Origin: Okapia johnstoni
Lineage: Eukaryota > Chordata > Mammalia > Artiodactyla > Giraffidae
Assembly: GCA_024291935.2 (NCBI GenBank)
Contig: CM044315.1
Coordinates: forward strand, 78,288,385-78,352,384
Direction of reading: 5' to 3'
DNA length: 64,000 nucleotides
Part shown: one piece after another, positions 46,409 to 57,239 of the stretch
Position numbering within the stretch: position 1 is the stretch's first letter
Layout of the letters: each line of letters begins with the position of its first letter
Notes under the pieces: generated by a model
The model's database searches: none
The model's input: only the letters and a program-made list of their open reading frames with translations
What the model was told of the DNA's origin: nothing
Program-made: the position numbers and the translations under genes

Positions 46409-46933
46409 TTAAGGGATTTGATTTAGGTCATACCTGAATGGTCTAGTGATTTTCCCTACTTTCTTCAATTTAAGTCTGAATTTGGCAATAAGGAGTTCAT
46501 GATCTGAGCCACAGTCAGCTCCTGGTCTTGTTTTTGCTGACTGTATAGAGCTTCTCCATCTTTGGCTGCAAAGTATATAATCAATCTGATTTCTGTATTG
46601 ACCATCTGGTGATGTCCATGTGTAGAGTGTTCTCTTGTGTTGCTGGAAGAGGGTATTTGCTATGACCAGTGCGTTCTCTTGGCAAAACTCTATTAGCCTT
46701 TGCCCTGCTTCATTCTGTACTCCAAGGCCAAATTTGCCTGTTACTCCAGGTGTTTCTTGACTTCCTAGTTTTGCATTCCAGTCCCCTATAATGAAAAGGA
46801 CATCTTTTTTAGATGTTAGTTCTAGAAGGTCTTGTAGATCTTCATAGAACCATTCAACTTCAGCTTCTTCAGCATTACTGGTAGGGGCATAGACTTGGAT
46901 TACCGTGATATTGAATGATTTGCCTTGGAATCG
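46409..46933 (-). pseudogene. BovB apurinic-type endonuclease domain fragment
   Basis: Sense frame (open from the CHR SINE at 47008 down to 46409) contains VIQVYAPTSNAEEAEVEWFY, FIIGDWNAKLG, the IDYILCSQRW segment and the catalytic SDHELL motif. These are the central and C-terminal motifs of the EEP-type endonuclease. The N-terminal motifs are lost by 5' truncation, and a stop at 46409 separates it from the RT frame. The codons beyond 46933 come from the SINE. Confidence 0.9.
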
Positions 46934-47150
46934 AATCCGCCTTGCAATGCTGAGGACATGGGTTTGGTCCTTGGTTGGGGAACTAAGATCCCTCATGCTG
47001 TGGAGCAACTAAGCTGGGGCCCCGCAGCTACTGAGCCCCCGCGCCACAAGGAAAGATTTCACATGATGCAAGAAAAATCCTGTGTGCTGCATCTAAGACC
47101 TGATGCAGCCAAAATGCAGCCAAATAAATATATTTTTTTTAATTTTAAAT
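46934..47150 (+). mobile_element. CHR-type SINE, remainder after BovB
   Basis: Resumes at 'gaatccgccttgcaatgctgagg', with box-B-like 'gtttggtccttggttgggga' and tail 'aaataaatatatttttttt'. Compared with the intact copy at 8541, the eight bases 'tggttaag' are missing at the BovB junctions. Confidence 0.85.
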
Positions 47151-47274
47151 ACATATTTTAGTCAAATTTCCACATAGCAGAGTCAATGAAAGTAACATTG
47201 CAATAAAATACAAGGAAATTAAAGCAAGAAAGTGGAAAAAGTAGGTTGGCATGATGTATTCTTTTTCCATGCAT

Positions 47275-47850
47275 AAGAAACTATCACAAACATAGCCACT
47301 TAAGACAACACACATTTAGTATTTCAATTTTTATGAGTCTAGAATTCAAGCACAGCTTATCCAGGTCCTCTGCTTAGGGTCTCACAATGTCTATGCAGAG
47401 GACCTAGATAAGCTGTGTCACCCCCGCATGCTTATACAGCAGCTTGGCTAAGGAAGAATCCACTTCTAAGTTCAACCAGGTAGTTAGCCAAATTTATTTC
47501 CTTGTGGCTACTGGACTGAGGCCCGAGCTGCTTACTGGATATCAACTGAAAGCCAACCTCAGCTCCTAGAAGCTACCATCATTCTGTGCCACACGGGCTT
47601 TCCCAACATGCTTGCCTACTTCAAGAAGCCAGAAAGACAGTTTCTATGGTGAGTCTAGTAACTTAGATAAAGTCTTATATACCATAATATAGTCACATGA
47701 ATGACATCGTATCACTTTTACGGTTTCATTGGTTAGAAGCAAGTTTCAGGTACTGCCATACTCAAAGGGAGTAGGATTACAGAAAAATATTAATAGGAGG
47801 AGGAGACTATAGGGGCCACCTTAGAGCTTGTTCACCACGCATGACTATGA
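47275..47850 (-). mobile_element. Old LTR-like interspersed repeat (MaLR/ERVL-like)
   Basis: Words such as 'acttaagacaacacacattta', 'ttggttagaagcaagtttcagg', 'actcaaagggagtaggattac' and 'gaggaggagactataggggcca' resemble the reverse complement of an old mammalian LTR. Family not fixed. Contains the hairpin at 47351-47417. Confidence 0.45.
47351..47417. repeat. Near-perfect 23-bp inverted repeat (stem-loop)
   Basis: Arms 47351-47373 and 47395-47417 pair over 23 bp with a single mismatch (a C opposite A), enclosing a 21-base loop. The arms start CACAGCTTATC and end in the complementary order. Pairing stops abruptly outside the arms. Confidence 0.9.
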
Positions 47851-48258
47851 AACAGGTTCACCAACAAATTTCCATAGACTACTTTATTAGGACCGCCACA
47901 GATCAAAGTTAGTCTGAACATACTGCTATTTTTGGTTTTCTTTATATCCCAGCACTGAAAACATTAAAGGAGATCTTAAAACATGTTCTATGGCTGCCTA
48001 GCTATTGTTTAAGGGATGGTGAAATTGCAACATAAGTGATAGCAATTTATAAGGTGATATTAAAATATTGTGTAATATCTTCTGTGACAAGAATAATTTA
48101 TCATGAGACTCCATTACAAAGTTTGACATGTGGAGCTCATGGTTCATTTCTAAATCCATGTACTGCTTTAAGAATTTTTTTTTTTTTACCAGTTTCAATT
48201 TTTACTACTGTAGCAGAACAAATACCCTCTAATTTGAGGGGAAAAAAAAAAAATCTAA
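47851..48258. other. Unclassified sequence
   Basis: Nothing recognised; T- and A-rich runs at 48176-48187 and 48241-48253. Confidence 0.4.
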
Positions 48259-48463
48259 GGAATTCCCTGGCGGTCCAGTGGCTAAAACTCTGAGCTCCCA
48301 ATAAGGGGGCCTGGGTTTAATTCCTGGTCAGGGAACTAGACCCCACATGGTGCAACTAAGGGTTTTCATGCCACAACTAAAGATACTGCATGCAACAAAA
48401 AAAGATCAAAGGTCCTGCATGCTACAAACTAAGACCTGGTGCAGCCAAATAAAAAAATGGTTT
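48259..48463 (+). mobile_element. CHR-type SINE
   Basis: 'ggaattccctggcggtccag' head, 'gtttaattcctggtcaggga' box B, 'ctggtgcagccaaataaaa' end. Confidence 0.88.
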
Positions 48464-48593
48464 TTTAATCTGAAAACAAAATGACTCAAGAAAGTTTATG
48501 AAGCTGGTATTGTCAAAATAAGACAATTTTTAATATATTTAACTTAGTATATTCACAATATACTATAGCAAGTGTCTTTTATTATTCACAATA

Positions 48594-49130
48594 AAAAACA
48601 CCTGCTCCTTGGAAGAAAAGCTATGACAAACCTAGACAGCTTATTAAAAAGCAGAAACATTACTTTGCCAACAAAGGTCCATACAGTCAGTCAAAGCTAT
48701 GGTCTTTCCAGTTGTCATGTATGGATGTGACAGCTGGACCATAAAGAAAGCTGAGCGTCAAAAAATTATGATTCTGAACTGCAGTGTTGGAGGAGACTCT
48801 TGAGAGTCCTTGGAGTGCAAGGAGATCAAATCAGTCAATCCTGAGGGAAATCAATCCTGAATATTCATTGGAAGGACTGATGCTGAAGCTCCAATACTTT
48901 GGCTACGTGACGGGAAGAAATGACTCACTGGAAAAGATCCTGATGCTTGGAAAGGTTGAAGGTGGGAAAAGGGGACGACAGAGGATGAGATAGTTGGATG
49001 GCATCACCGACTTGATGGACATGAGTTTGAGCAAGCTCCAGGAGATGGTGACGAACAGAGAAGCCTGGCGTGCTATAGTCCATGGGGTCCCAAAGAGTAG
49101 GACATGACTGAGCAACTCAGCTGAGCTGAC
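48594..49130 (+). mobile_element. BovB 3' fragment with 10-bp TSD
   Basis: From 'ctccttggaagaaaagctatg' to 'gagcaactcagctgagctga'. Direct repeats 'attcacaata' at 48584-48593 and 49131-49140; a third copy lies at 48551-48560. Older lineage, several frameshifts. Confidence 0.9.
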
Positions 49131-49249
49131 ATTCACAATATCAATCCAATATGTAATCAGCATAAAATAAAAACACACTTTACATTCTTTTTCCGCAGTC
49201 TTATTGCAAAAGAACGACATAGCCCTTGAAGACAGGACAAAATGGTTAG

Positions 49250-49870
49250 AACTGACTAGGTCAAAGAGGGCAGAAGTTCAACTTTCAGTAGACCTTGAGC
49301 TTTATTATACGCTCATCATAATACATTAAGATATGCTAAATGACTCACCTGCCAGCACCATGGCAGTTTCAAGGCCAACAATAAAAAGGCCAAAAAGTGG
49401 GCAGGATCCAATTCCTGTAAATCTCTGCCCCTTCTTCAAAATGGTGGAAATAATCCTCCCACTCGTTAGCCTATGAAATTACCCAGCCCATAAAAACTAA
49501 CTCTGCCATGTTTCAAGGCCTCTTGCCTTCTGAGATGGCCCACACTCTGTGTGGGATCTATTTCTCCCATGGCCACTCTCATTTTCCAAGACAATCCCAT
49601 GACCTACGACCACCTCTTACCTTTAGAGATGGACTACATTCTGTCTATGAAATGCATATAGTCTCTAAATAAATCTACTTCTTACCTATCATTGCGTCTC
49701 TCACTGAATTCTTTTCACAATGAGACATAAATAACATGAACTTCATGAAGTCTTGATCTTTGGTATGTGAGTATGCGATCTCAATTAAAAGACAGTGGGT
49801 TCAAGTCCCAGTCTAGGTTCTGGCTGGATCTGAGTCCTGGCCATGCAACCAAGTCCCAATTTAAGTTGTA
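49250..49870 (+). mobile_element. ERV1-like LTR remnant
   Basis: Resembles a class I endogenous retrovirus LTR: a TATA-like 'cccataaaaac', a poly(A) signal AATAAA at 49668-49673, and a U5-like 'gtctctcactgaattcttttc' followed by a short leader-like stretch. No retroviral gene sequence is visible next to it. Boundaries are approximate and inverted TG...CA ends were not fixed. Confidence 0.45.
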
Positions 49871-50014
49871 CGGTTTCATATATATTTCTCAAAATTTATC
49901 AAGCAGAACTTTTTGGGGATACCCAAAGAGCTTATTTGTATGAGTTACAACTATCAATAATAACTGTACTACAAATGGAAACTGCAAGGTTTTGTGTGTG
50001 TGTGTGTGTTTAGC

Positions 50015-50560
50015 TTAAACAACAGACATTTATTTCTCACAATCTGGAGGCTGGGAAGTCCAAGATCAAGATGCTAGCAGATTTGAAGAATCTAATGCAG
50101 GGGACATGAGTTTGATCCCTGATTCAGGAAGATTCTACATACCACAGAGCAACTAAACCCGTGCGCCACAACTATGGAAGCCCACTCACCCTAAACTCTG
50201 TGCTCTGCAATGAGAAGCCAGCCCCCAGAGCCCCCACTTGCCACAACTAGAGAAAGCCTTTATGCAGCAAGTAAGACCCAGAGCAGCCAAAATAAACAAA
50301 TGAAACAAAAATGATGCTAGCAGATCTGGTTCCTTGTAGGGCTCACTACCTGAGCTATAACCAGCAGTCACCTTCTCACTGTGTCCTCATGGGAGAGAGC
50401 AAGAGAAGGGAAAGAAGGAAGGGGCTGGCAGTAGAAGGGGAGAGCCACAAGTACTCTCTGTCTCTCTCCCTCTTCTTATAAGGACACTAATTCCTTATAA
50501 GGGCACCCTCAGGACTTCATCTAAATCTAACTACCTCTCAGACATTTTAATAATGTGTTA
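50015..50560 (-). mobile_element. MLT1-type LTR fragment, split by a CHR SINE
   Basis: 'gcttaaacaacagacatttatttctcacaatctgg'-type segment and 'ctctctccctcttcttataagg' are reverse-complement MLT1 landmarks. A GT repeat (49995-50009) precedes it. Confidence 0.65.
50083..50313 (+). mobile_element. CHR-type SINE with perfect 12-bp TSD
   Basis: 5'-truncated: starts 'ttgaagaatctaatgcaggg' and ends in an A-rich tail. Direct repeats 'atgctagcagat' at 50071-50082 and 50314-50325. Confidence 0.9.
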
Positions 50561-51197
50561 TTTATTGATTCATTTGAAGAGAGCAATGATAAACACATTA
50601 CATGTTAGTATCATTTTAGTATTACTATAAAATTAAATATGATTTGACAACCCCCTAAGAACTGTCCTCAAGTAAAGTGTGAATATGTTCCAGAATATGA
50701 AGCAGAACAAAATTGGGGAAGTGATTTTTGTTTGCTGTGGCTTATAAATACCATGTCATGAATCTGAAAAGCTATGAACTGATTAAAATTTTAGCAAAGT
50801 TTGTCCAATTTTGATGAGCCAGTTTCCTTGGCTTACTGTTCATTGCTTTCACCTACCTTATTAAAGTTTATTCTTTTTTCCTGTGTAATGTGCTCAGATA
50901 GCAAATATTTTATATCTTAATAACTTCCTTCGCTTTATGTTGACTTATTATGTCCTTAATTGAGAAAACAAACAAAATAAGTTTCCTCATAGAAAAGCTG
51001 AGGTTATTCAAAACTGTGTTACCTTTTATTTAGTTTATTTGACATTTTACTATTGATGAGTTTCACAGAAAAAGCTGTAAAATCAGAAAAGATGCTCAGC
51101 CTTCCCTAGTTTAAATTTATACAACTAAAATACTATAAATATAAATATTCCAGAAACTGTATAATTATGGGTGTTTCTAGAGATTTGTCAATGCCCT
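50561..51197. other. Unclassified AT-rich sequence
   Basis: Nothing recognised. Confidence 0.4.
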
Positions 51198-51209
51198 TTT
51201 ATCCCATAA

Positions 51210-51336
51210 CCTGGAGTCGGAAATGGCAACCCACTCCAGTATTCTTGCTTGGAAAACCCCATGGACAGAGAAGCCTGGTGGGCTATAGTCCATGGGGTCA
51301 CAAAGAGTCAGACACAACTGAGTGACTGAGCATGCA
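51210..51336 (+). mobile_element. Bov-A monomer SINE with perfect 12-bp TSD
   Basis: 'ggagtcggaaatggcaaccc' to 'cacaactgagtgactgagc'. Direct repeats 'tttatcccataa' at 51198-51209 and 51337-51348. Confidence 0.93.
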
Positions 51337-51513
51337 TTTATCCCATAATGTATTTCTGTTTATGAGTCCTCACAGTGTTTTGCTAGATTTTAGGAAATAA
51401 TAGTTATAGTTTTTTCAGTCTTAATTTCAGTTATCACTTAAAATGCTTACTTCCTAAAAGCTTTACTTTTAAAACCTAAATCTATCTTCTTCTAGGCCAA
51501 TGGAATTTTATAA

Positions 51514-53448
51514 AAGTACAAACCACTCAATGTCACAGTAATCCAAGTCTATGCCCCAACCAGTAATGCCGAAGAAGCTGAAGTTGAACGGTTCTATGAA
51601 GACCTACAAGACCTTCTAGAACTAACACCCAAAAAAGATGTCCTTTTCATTATAGGGGACTGGAATGCAAAACTAGGAAGTCAAGAAACACCTGGCGTAA
51701 CAGGCAAATTTGGCCTTGGAGTACAGAATGAAGCAGGGCAAAGGCTAATAGAGTTTTGCCAAGAGAACGCACTGGTCATAGCAAACACCCTCTTCCAACA
51801 ACACAAGAGAAGACTCTACATGTGGACATCACCAGATGGTCAACACCGAAATCAGATTGATTATATACTTTGCAGCCAAAGATGGAGAAGCTCTATACAG
51901 TCAGCAAAAACAAGACCGGGAGCTGACTGTGGCTCAGATCATGAACTCCTTTTTGCCAAATTCAGACTGAGATTGAAGAAAGGAGGGAAAACCACTAGTC
52001 CATTCAGGTATGACCTAGATCAAATCTCTTATGAGTATACAGTAGAAGTGACAAATAGATTTAAGGGACTAGATCTGATAGACAGAATGCCTGATGAACT
52101 ATGGACAGAGGTTCGTGACACTGTACAGGAGACAAGGATCAAGACAATCCCCATGGAAAAGAAATGCAAAAAAGCAAAATGGCTGCCTGAGGAGGCCTTA
52201 CAGATAGCTGGGAAGAGAAGAGAAGTGAAAAGCAAAGGAGAAAAGGAAAGATATTCCCATCTGAATGCAGAGTTCCAAAGAATAGCAAGGAGAGGTAAGA
52301 AAGCCTTCCTCAGCGATCAATGCAAAGAAATAGAGGAAAACAACAGAATGGGAAAGACTAGAGATCTCTTCAAGAAAATTAGAGATACCAAAGGAACATT
52401 TCATGCAAAGATAGGCTCGATAAAGGACAGAAATGGTATGGACCTAAAAGAAGCAGAAGATATTAAGAAGAGGTGGCAAGAATACAAGGAAGAACTGTAC
52501 AAAAAAGATCTTCACGACCCAGATAATCACAATGGTGTGATCACTCACCTAGAGCCAGACATCCTGGAATGTGAAGTCAAGTGGGCCTTAGAAAGCATCA
52601 CTACGAACAAAGCTAGTGGAAATGATGGAATTCCAGTTGAGCTATTTCAAATCCTGATAGATGATGCTGTGAAAGTGCTGCACTCGATATGCCAGCAAAT
52701 TTGGAAAACTCAGCAGTGGCCACAGGACTGGAAAAGGTCAGTTTTCGTTCCAATCCCAAAGAAAGGCAATGCCAAAGAATGCTCAAACTACCGCACAATT
52801 GCACTCATCTCACATGCTAGTAAAGTAATGCTCAAAATTCTCCAAGCCAGGCTTCAGCAATACGTGAACCATGAACTTCCAGATGTTCAAGCTGGTTTTA
52901 GAAAAGGCAGAGGAACCAGAGATCAAATTGCCAATATCCGCTGGATCATCGAAAAAGCAAGAGAGTTCCAGAAAAACATCTATTTCTGCTTTATTGACTA
53001 TGCCAAAGCCTTTGACTGTGTGGATCACAATAATCTGTGGAAAATTCTGAAAGAGATGGCAATACCAGACCATCTGACCTGTCTCTTGAGAAACCTGTAT
53101 GCAGGTCAGGAAGCAACAGTTAGAACTGGACATGGAACAACAGACTGGTTCCAAATAGGAAAAGGAGTACGTCAAGGCTGTATATTGTCACCCTGCTTAT
53201 TTAACTTATATGCAGGGTACATCATGAGAAACGCTGGGCTCGAAAAAACACAAGCTGGAATCAAGATTGCCGGGAGAAATATCAATAACCTCAGATATGC
53301 AGATGACACCACCCTTATGGCAGAAAGGGAAGAAGAACTAAAGAGCCTCTTGATGAAAGTGAAAGAGGAGAGTGAAAAAGTTGGCTTAAAGCTCAACGTT
53401 CAGAAAACTAAGATCATGGCATCTGGTTCATCACTTCATGGGAAATAG
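51514..53448 (+). pseudogene. BovB endonuclease-reverse transcriptase polyprotein, partial open frame
   Basis: One uninterrupted frame of 644 codons; the first Met is at 51820, but the frame is open from 51514 and the upstream part is plainly coding. In order: EN with VYAPTSN, FIIGDWNAKLG (51652 on), IDYILCSQRW and SDHELL; the EN-RT linker; RT fingers (QAGFRKGRGTRDQ); motif A FCFIDYAKAFDCVDH; RQGCILSPCLFNLYAGYIM; and motif C YADD at 53296-53307. In the family this protein nicks target DNA and reverse-transcribes BovB and Bov SINE RNA. Two things prevent function: the N-terminal EN motifs are absent through 5' truncation, and a one-base loss near 53427 relative to other copies causes a stop at 53446, so the C-terminal region is out of frame. 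Both catalytic motifs seen are otherwise conserved. Confidence 0.92.
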
Positions 53449-53459
53449 ATGGGGAAAGA

Positions 53460-53990
53460 GTGGAAACAGTGTCAGACTTTATTTTTGGGGGCTCCAAAAT
53501 CACAGCTGATGGTGATTGCAGCCATAAAATTAACAGACGCTTACTCCTTGGAAGGAAGGTTATGGCCAACCTAGATAGCATATTTAAAAGCAGAGACATT
53601 ACTTTGCCAACAAAGGTCTGTCTAGTCAAGGCTATGGTTTTTCCAGTAGTCATGTATGGATGTGAGAGTTGGACGGTGAAGAAAGCTGAGCACCGAAGAA
53701 TTGATGCTTTTGAACTGTGGTGTTGGAGAAGACTCTTGAGAGTCCCTTGGATTGCAAGGAGATCCAATCAATCCATCCTAAAAGAGATCAATCCTGGATG
53801 TTCATTGGAAGGACTGATGTTGAAGCTGAAACTCCAGTACTTTGGCCACCTCATGCAAAGAGTTGACTCATTGGAAAAGACCCTAATGCTGGGAAGGATT
53901 GGGGGCAGGAGGAGAAGAGGACGACAGAGGATGAGATGGTTGGATGGCATCACTGACTCATGGGTTTGGGTAGACTCTGGGAGTTGGTGA
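53460..53990 (+). pseudogene. BovB ORF2 C-terminal region, out of frame with the RT
   Basis: Starts [19 protein letters not shown] and carries [46 protein letters not shown] and the basic [10 protein letters not shown] patch. A short deletion after 'GITDS' shifts the frame and gives the aberrant end at 53990 instead of the RLSD terminus. Confidence 0.88.
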
Positions 53991-54069
53991 CAGACAGAGA
54001 GGCCTGGCGTACTGCAATTCATGGGGTCGCAAAGATTCGGACACGACTGAGCGACTGAACTGAACTGAT

Positions 54070-55719
54070 ACTGATAAATGTCTACCATTTATTGCAGTCT
54101 TACTAAATCTTTTGACTTGATATCTGTAGTTTAGTCCTGGCATGTTCTCTGTCAAAAGATTATTACAGATTATATATCAAGAATTTTTCCTCTGTAAAAG
54201 CTATGTTCATCCATATTTTATAAATCAGATGTAATATCCACTGTCTTCTTTGAAAAAACTACCCCTAGAGACATTTTGCTAAAATTTTTTTTGAGTTGAT
54301 TTTATGATTCTTATTTTGTATGCTACAGAAACAACTTAATTCCCTTGTTAGTTGGATTGTTCTTATTATAAACGCTCATCACACCATTGACATTTAAAAA
54401 CTGTCAATAATAAACTGACCACAGCTGTCATTGACCAAGAGATTTTTTTTTTCTACACTGATGCTAGGTTCAAGGCTTTACAATCAACTAAAAGCCAGAG
54501 TCTGTGTTTTTAACAAAGAATTGTTTCAGAGTTCCTTGGAAAAGGACTGTAGTAGGTATTTCAAACTGTCAACACTTCAAAGAACAGATTCTTTGGGTAC
54601 AGGTTTCTGATGCCATCACTTGGACAACTGGAAAGCTTTCAGACCATTGCAGTGGACTGAGTCAGAATTTCCGTAACTCTTTTTAGTCAAGAAGCAGACT
54701 ACTAATCTAAGATCTAGTGAAATGAAAATTAATTACACTAAGGCTGAATGAACTAATGAGGGATGATGGTAGTTTGTTTGAAATATTATCTTAAGGCCTA
54801 TTTTCTGGGTATACAAGGAAGCCTACTCTTTCTTCTTAAGCTATCTAAATTCTTAATAATTTGCTTTTGTAAAAGGAAACATTTCTGAATTGTATCTGAC
54901 TCTCACTGACCCCAATGAGATTTGAGAAAGTCTTACTAAATTTACTTACTGAATTCCCTTAAAACATAATTGAAAAAAATGGTTATGCAACTAAGAGTTT
55001 ATCTGAAATGTCATATTTGAGAATGATACTTATTTAATCAGGTAAAACAGGCCACTTTTAAAGAACTATGGTCGAATTTTTGGACTCAATACATAAAAAA
55101 TGCTCTCAGGAAAACGGGCCTGGTACCTACCTTTACAGGGTCCAGCAGGTCACTTCCTGGCAGACCCAAGACCTTTAAGACATTTTTAAGGACCTTGAAA
55201 AAAAAGAAGAATCCACCCAAATTCATAGGTATTACAGATGAAATCTGATAAAGAATTTCTTAAGCTTGGCTCTCTAGCCTCTAAATACAAATAACAGCAG
55301 CTTTTAAAAGTTCAATCTGAGATTCTTTATAAAATTCCCAGCAAAGCAAATTTAAGAAGGCCAAACAGGAAATTAACCTTATTGCTATCCCTGCGTAAAA
55401 AACTAGGTCAAATTTAATGAGACCAACCTTGTTTTATGATCAGGAATAGTATTTGAGGCTGATTTAATCAAGAGTGAGAAAAAGACAGTGAGAAAACTTG
55501 GTGTAAGTAAAGAAAAAAAATAGTAATAATCTTCAGATTGAAAACTATGCATTGTTTAGAGATTAAATTATTTGATTCTAGGCTTTTATTGCCTTTGTGC
55601 TATTTTACAACTCTCTAAATTACAGATAACTGACAGCAATACAAAATAGTTCCTTTCTATAGAAATGCAAATAAGCTCTGTATAGTATAGTTTCAACTGA
55701 CTTCCCTTCTCCCCACAGA
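54070..55719. other. Unclassified sequence
   Basis: No family recognised with confidence; parts of 54870-55510 have the look of an old LTR but cannot be placed. Confidence 0.35.
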
Positions 55720-55732
55720 AGTATCCAGGTTT

Positions 55733-56420
55733 AAACAGAACTGCCATATGACCCAGAAATCCCACTGCTGGGCATATACACCAAGGAAACCAGAATTGAA
55801 AGAGACACGTGTACCCCAATGTTCATCGCAGCACTGTTTATAATAGCCAGGACATGGAAGCAACCTAGATGTCCATCAGCAGACGAATGGATAAGGAAGC
55901 TGTGGTACATATACACAATAGAATATTACTCAGCCATTAAAAAGAATACATTAGAATCAGTTCTAATGAAGTGGATGAAACTGGAGCCTATTATACAGAG
56001 TGAAGTAAGCCAGAAAGAAAAACACCAACACAGTATACTAACGCATATATATGGCATTTAGTAAATCGGTAAAGATAACCCTGTATGCGAGACAGCAAAA
56101 AAGGCACAGATGTATAGAACTGCATTTTGGATGCTATGGGGGAGGGGGAGGGCAGGATGATATGGGAGAATGGCATTGAAGCATGTAAATTATCATATGT
56201 GAAACGAGTCGCCAGTCCAGGTTTGATGCATGATACAGGGTGCTCAGGGCTGGTACACCGGGATGACCCAGAGGGATGGGATGGGGAGGGAGGTGGGAGA
56301 GGGGTTCTGGAAGGGGAACACATGTACACCCATGGTGGATTCATGTCAATGTATGGCAAAACCAATACAATGTTGTAAAGTAAAAAACAAATAAATTTAA
56401 ATTAAAAAAAAAAAAGAAGT
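55733..56420 (+). mobile_element. Recent ruminant L1, 3' end, perfect 13-bp TSD
   Basis: End of ORF2 plus full 3' UTR and A-rich tail. Direct repeats 'agtatccaggttt' at 55720-55732 and 56421-56433. Confidence 0.94.
55741..56061 (+). pseudogene. L1 ORF2 C-terminal fragment (106 codons)
   Basis: Open from LPYDPEIPLLGIYTKE through MFIAALFIIARTWKQPRCPS, DEWIRKLWYIYTIEYYSAIK and the natural stop after HIYGI. This is the conserved cysteine-containing C-terminal segment of L1 ORF2. Intact but only the tail end of the protein; the element is 5'-truncated and inert. Confidence 0.88.
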
Positions 56421-56433
56421 AGTATCCAGGTTT

Positions 56434-56777
56434 GTAACCACTTACAAATTTATTTCAATATTTCTTTACTACATACAAATTTGTCCTTTTTCCACTTCTC
56501 TTCTGAAGTGGCCACAACATGTGCCTGGTACTCATTATTAATAATAATAATATTAAATTAAATATTAATAAAATATTTAACACCTTAAAAAAACAATAGT
56601 TTCACACTTTTTTGTAATTTGTTATTATGAAACTATATTTCTCAAGATAGAAGGATAGAACATATTTTATTTTACAGTTTATTAGCTTTACTTAAAACTC
56701 TTTCATATTTCTATATCTATTTATATTCTTGTCCTAGGTCACATAAATTTGATCTTGATCTCATGGAGCTTACCATC
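56434..56777. other. AT-rich sequence
   Basis: Contains an (AAT)n-like stretch near 56537-56575; nothing else recognised. Confidence 0.4.
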
Positions 56778-57230
56778 TGCTATGATCTGAATTGTGTCCC
56801 CCACCCAAAATTCCTATTTTGAAGCTCTAGTTCCCCAATGACTGACTGTATTTGGAGATAGGATCTTCAGGAGGTAATTACAGTTAAATGAGTTCATAAG
56901 AGTGGGGGGGCCCTAATCCAATAGGCCTGGAGACCTTATAAGAAGAGGAAGAACACCATCCTTGATCTTTCCATTTCTCTACACTCCCTACCCTTACACA
57001 CATACACACACATACACAAACAGAGGAAAGGCCATGTAAGCACACAGTGAAAACAGTAAGAAAATGGCTTTTTATCTGCAAGCCAGGAAGACAGTTCTCT
57101 TTAGAAACCAACCAGGCCGGCACTGTGATCCTGGACATCCAGCCTCCAGAACTATGAGAAAATAAATTTCTGTTGTTTAAGCCCTCAGCCTATGGTATTT
57201 GGTTATGGCAACCCAACCAGATTAATAGGC
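56778..57230 (+). mobile_element. MLT1-type solitary LTR (ERVL-MaLR), nearly complete
   Basis: Starts TGCTATGATCTGAATTGTG, then 'gtatttggagataggatctt', 'ccttataagaagaggaag', a CA-rich simple stretch, 'ccagcctccagaactatgag' and the AATAAA signal (57161-57166). It ends 'ggttatggcaacccaaccag' plus a few bases. No internal retroviral sequence. Confidence 0.85.
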
Positions 57231-57239
57231 AATCCACTG

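Larger units (their letters stand above)
44362..46933 (-). mobile_element. BovB LINE, 2.6 kb, EN to 3' end
   Basis: Reverse complement of most of BovB: 3' terminus at the left ('cttcagttcagtcgctc'), RT in the middle, endonuclease at the right. Only the 5' UTR and the first part of EN are missing. It lies within a CHR SINE with no visible target-site duplication. Older lineage (EYSLEG/RTDSFEK). Confidence 0.95.
51514..54069 (+). mobile_element. BovB LINE, best-preserved copy (2.6 kb), young lineage
   Basis: RTE-clade non-LTR retrotransposon on the plus strand, from the middle of the endonuclease to the canonical 3' end ('gactgaactgaactgata'). Lacks the 5' UTR and N-terminal EN. It mirrors the minus-strand copy at 44362-46933, with which it forms a 2.5-kb inverted pair. 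Confidence 0.96.

Noticed and set aside
54870..55510. Possible old LTR
   Set aside because: Only a general compositional impression; no terminal dinucleotides, poly(A) signal or family words could be fixed.
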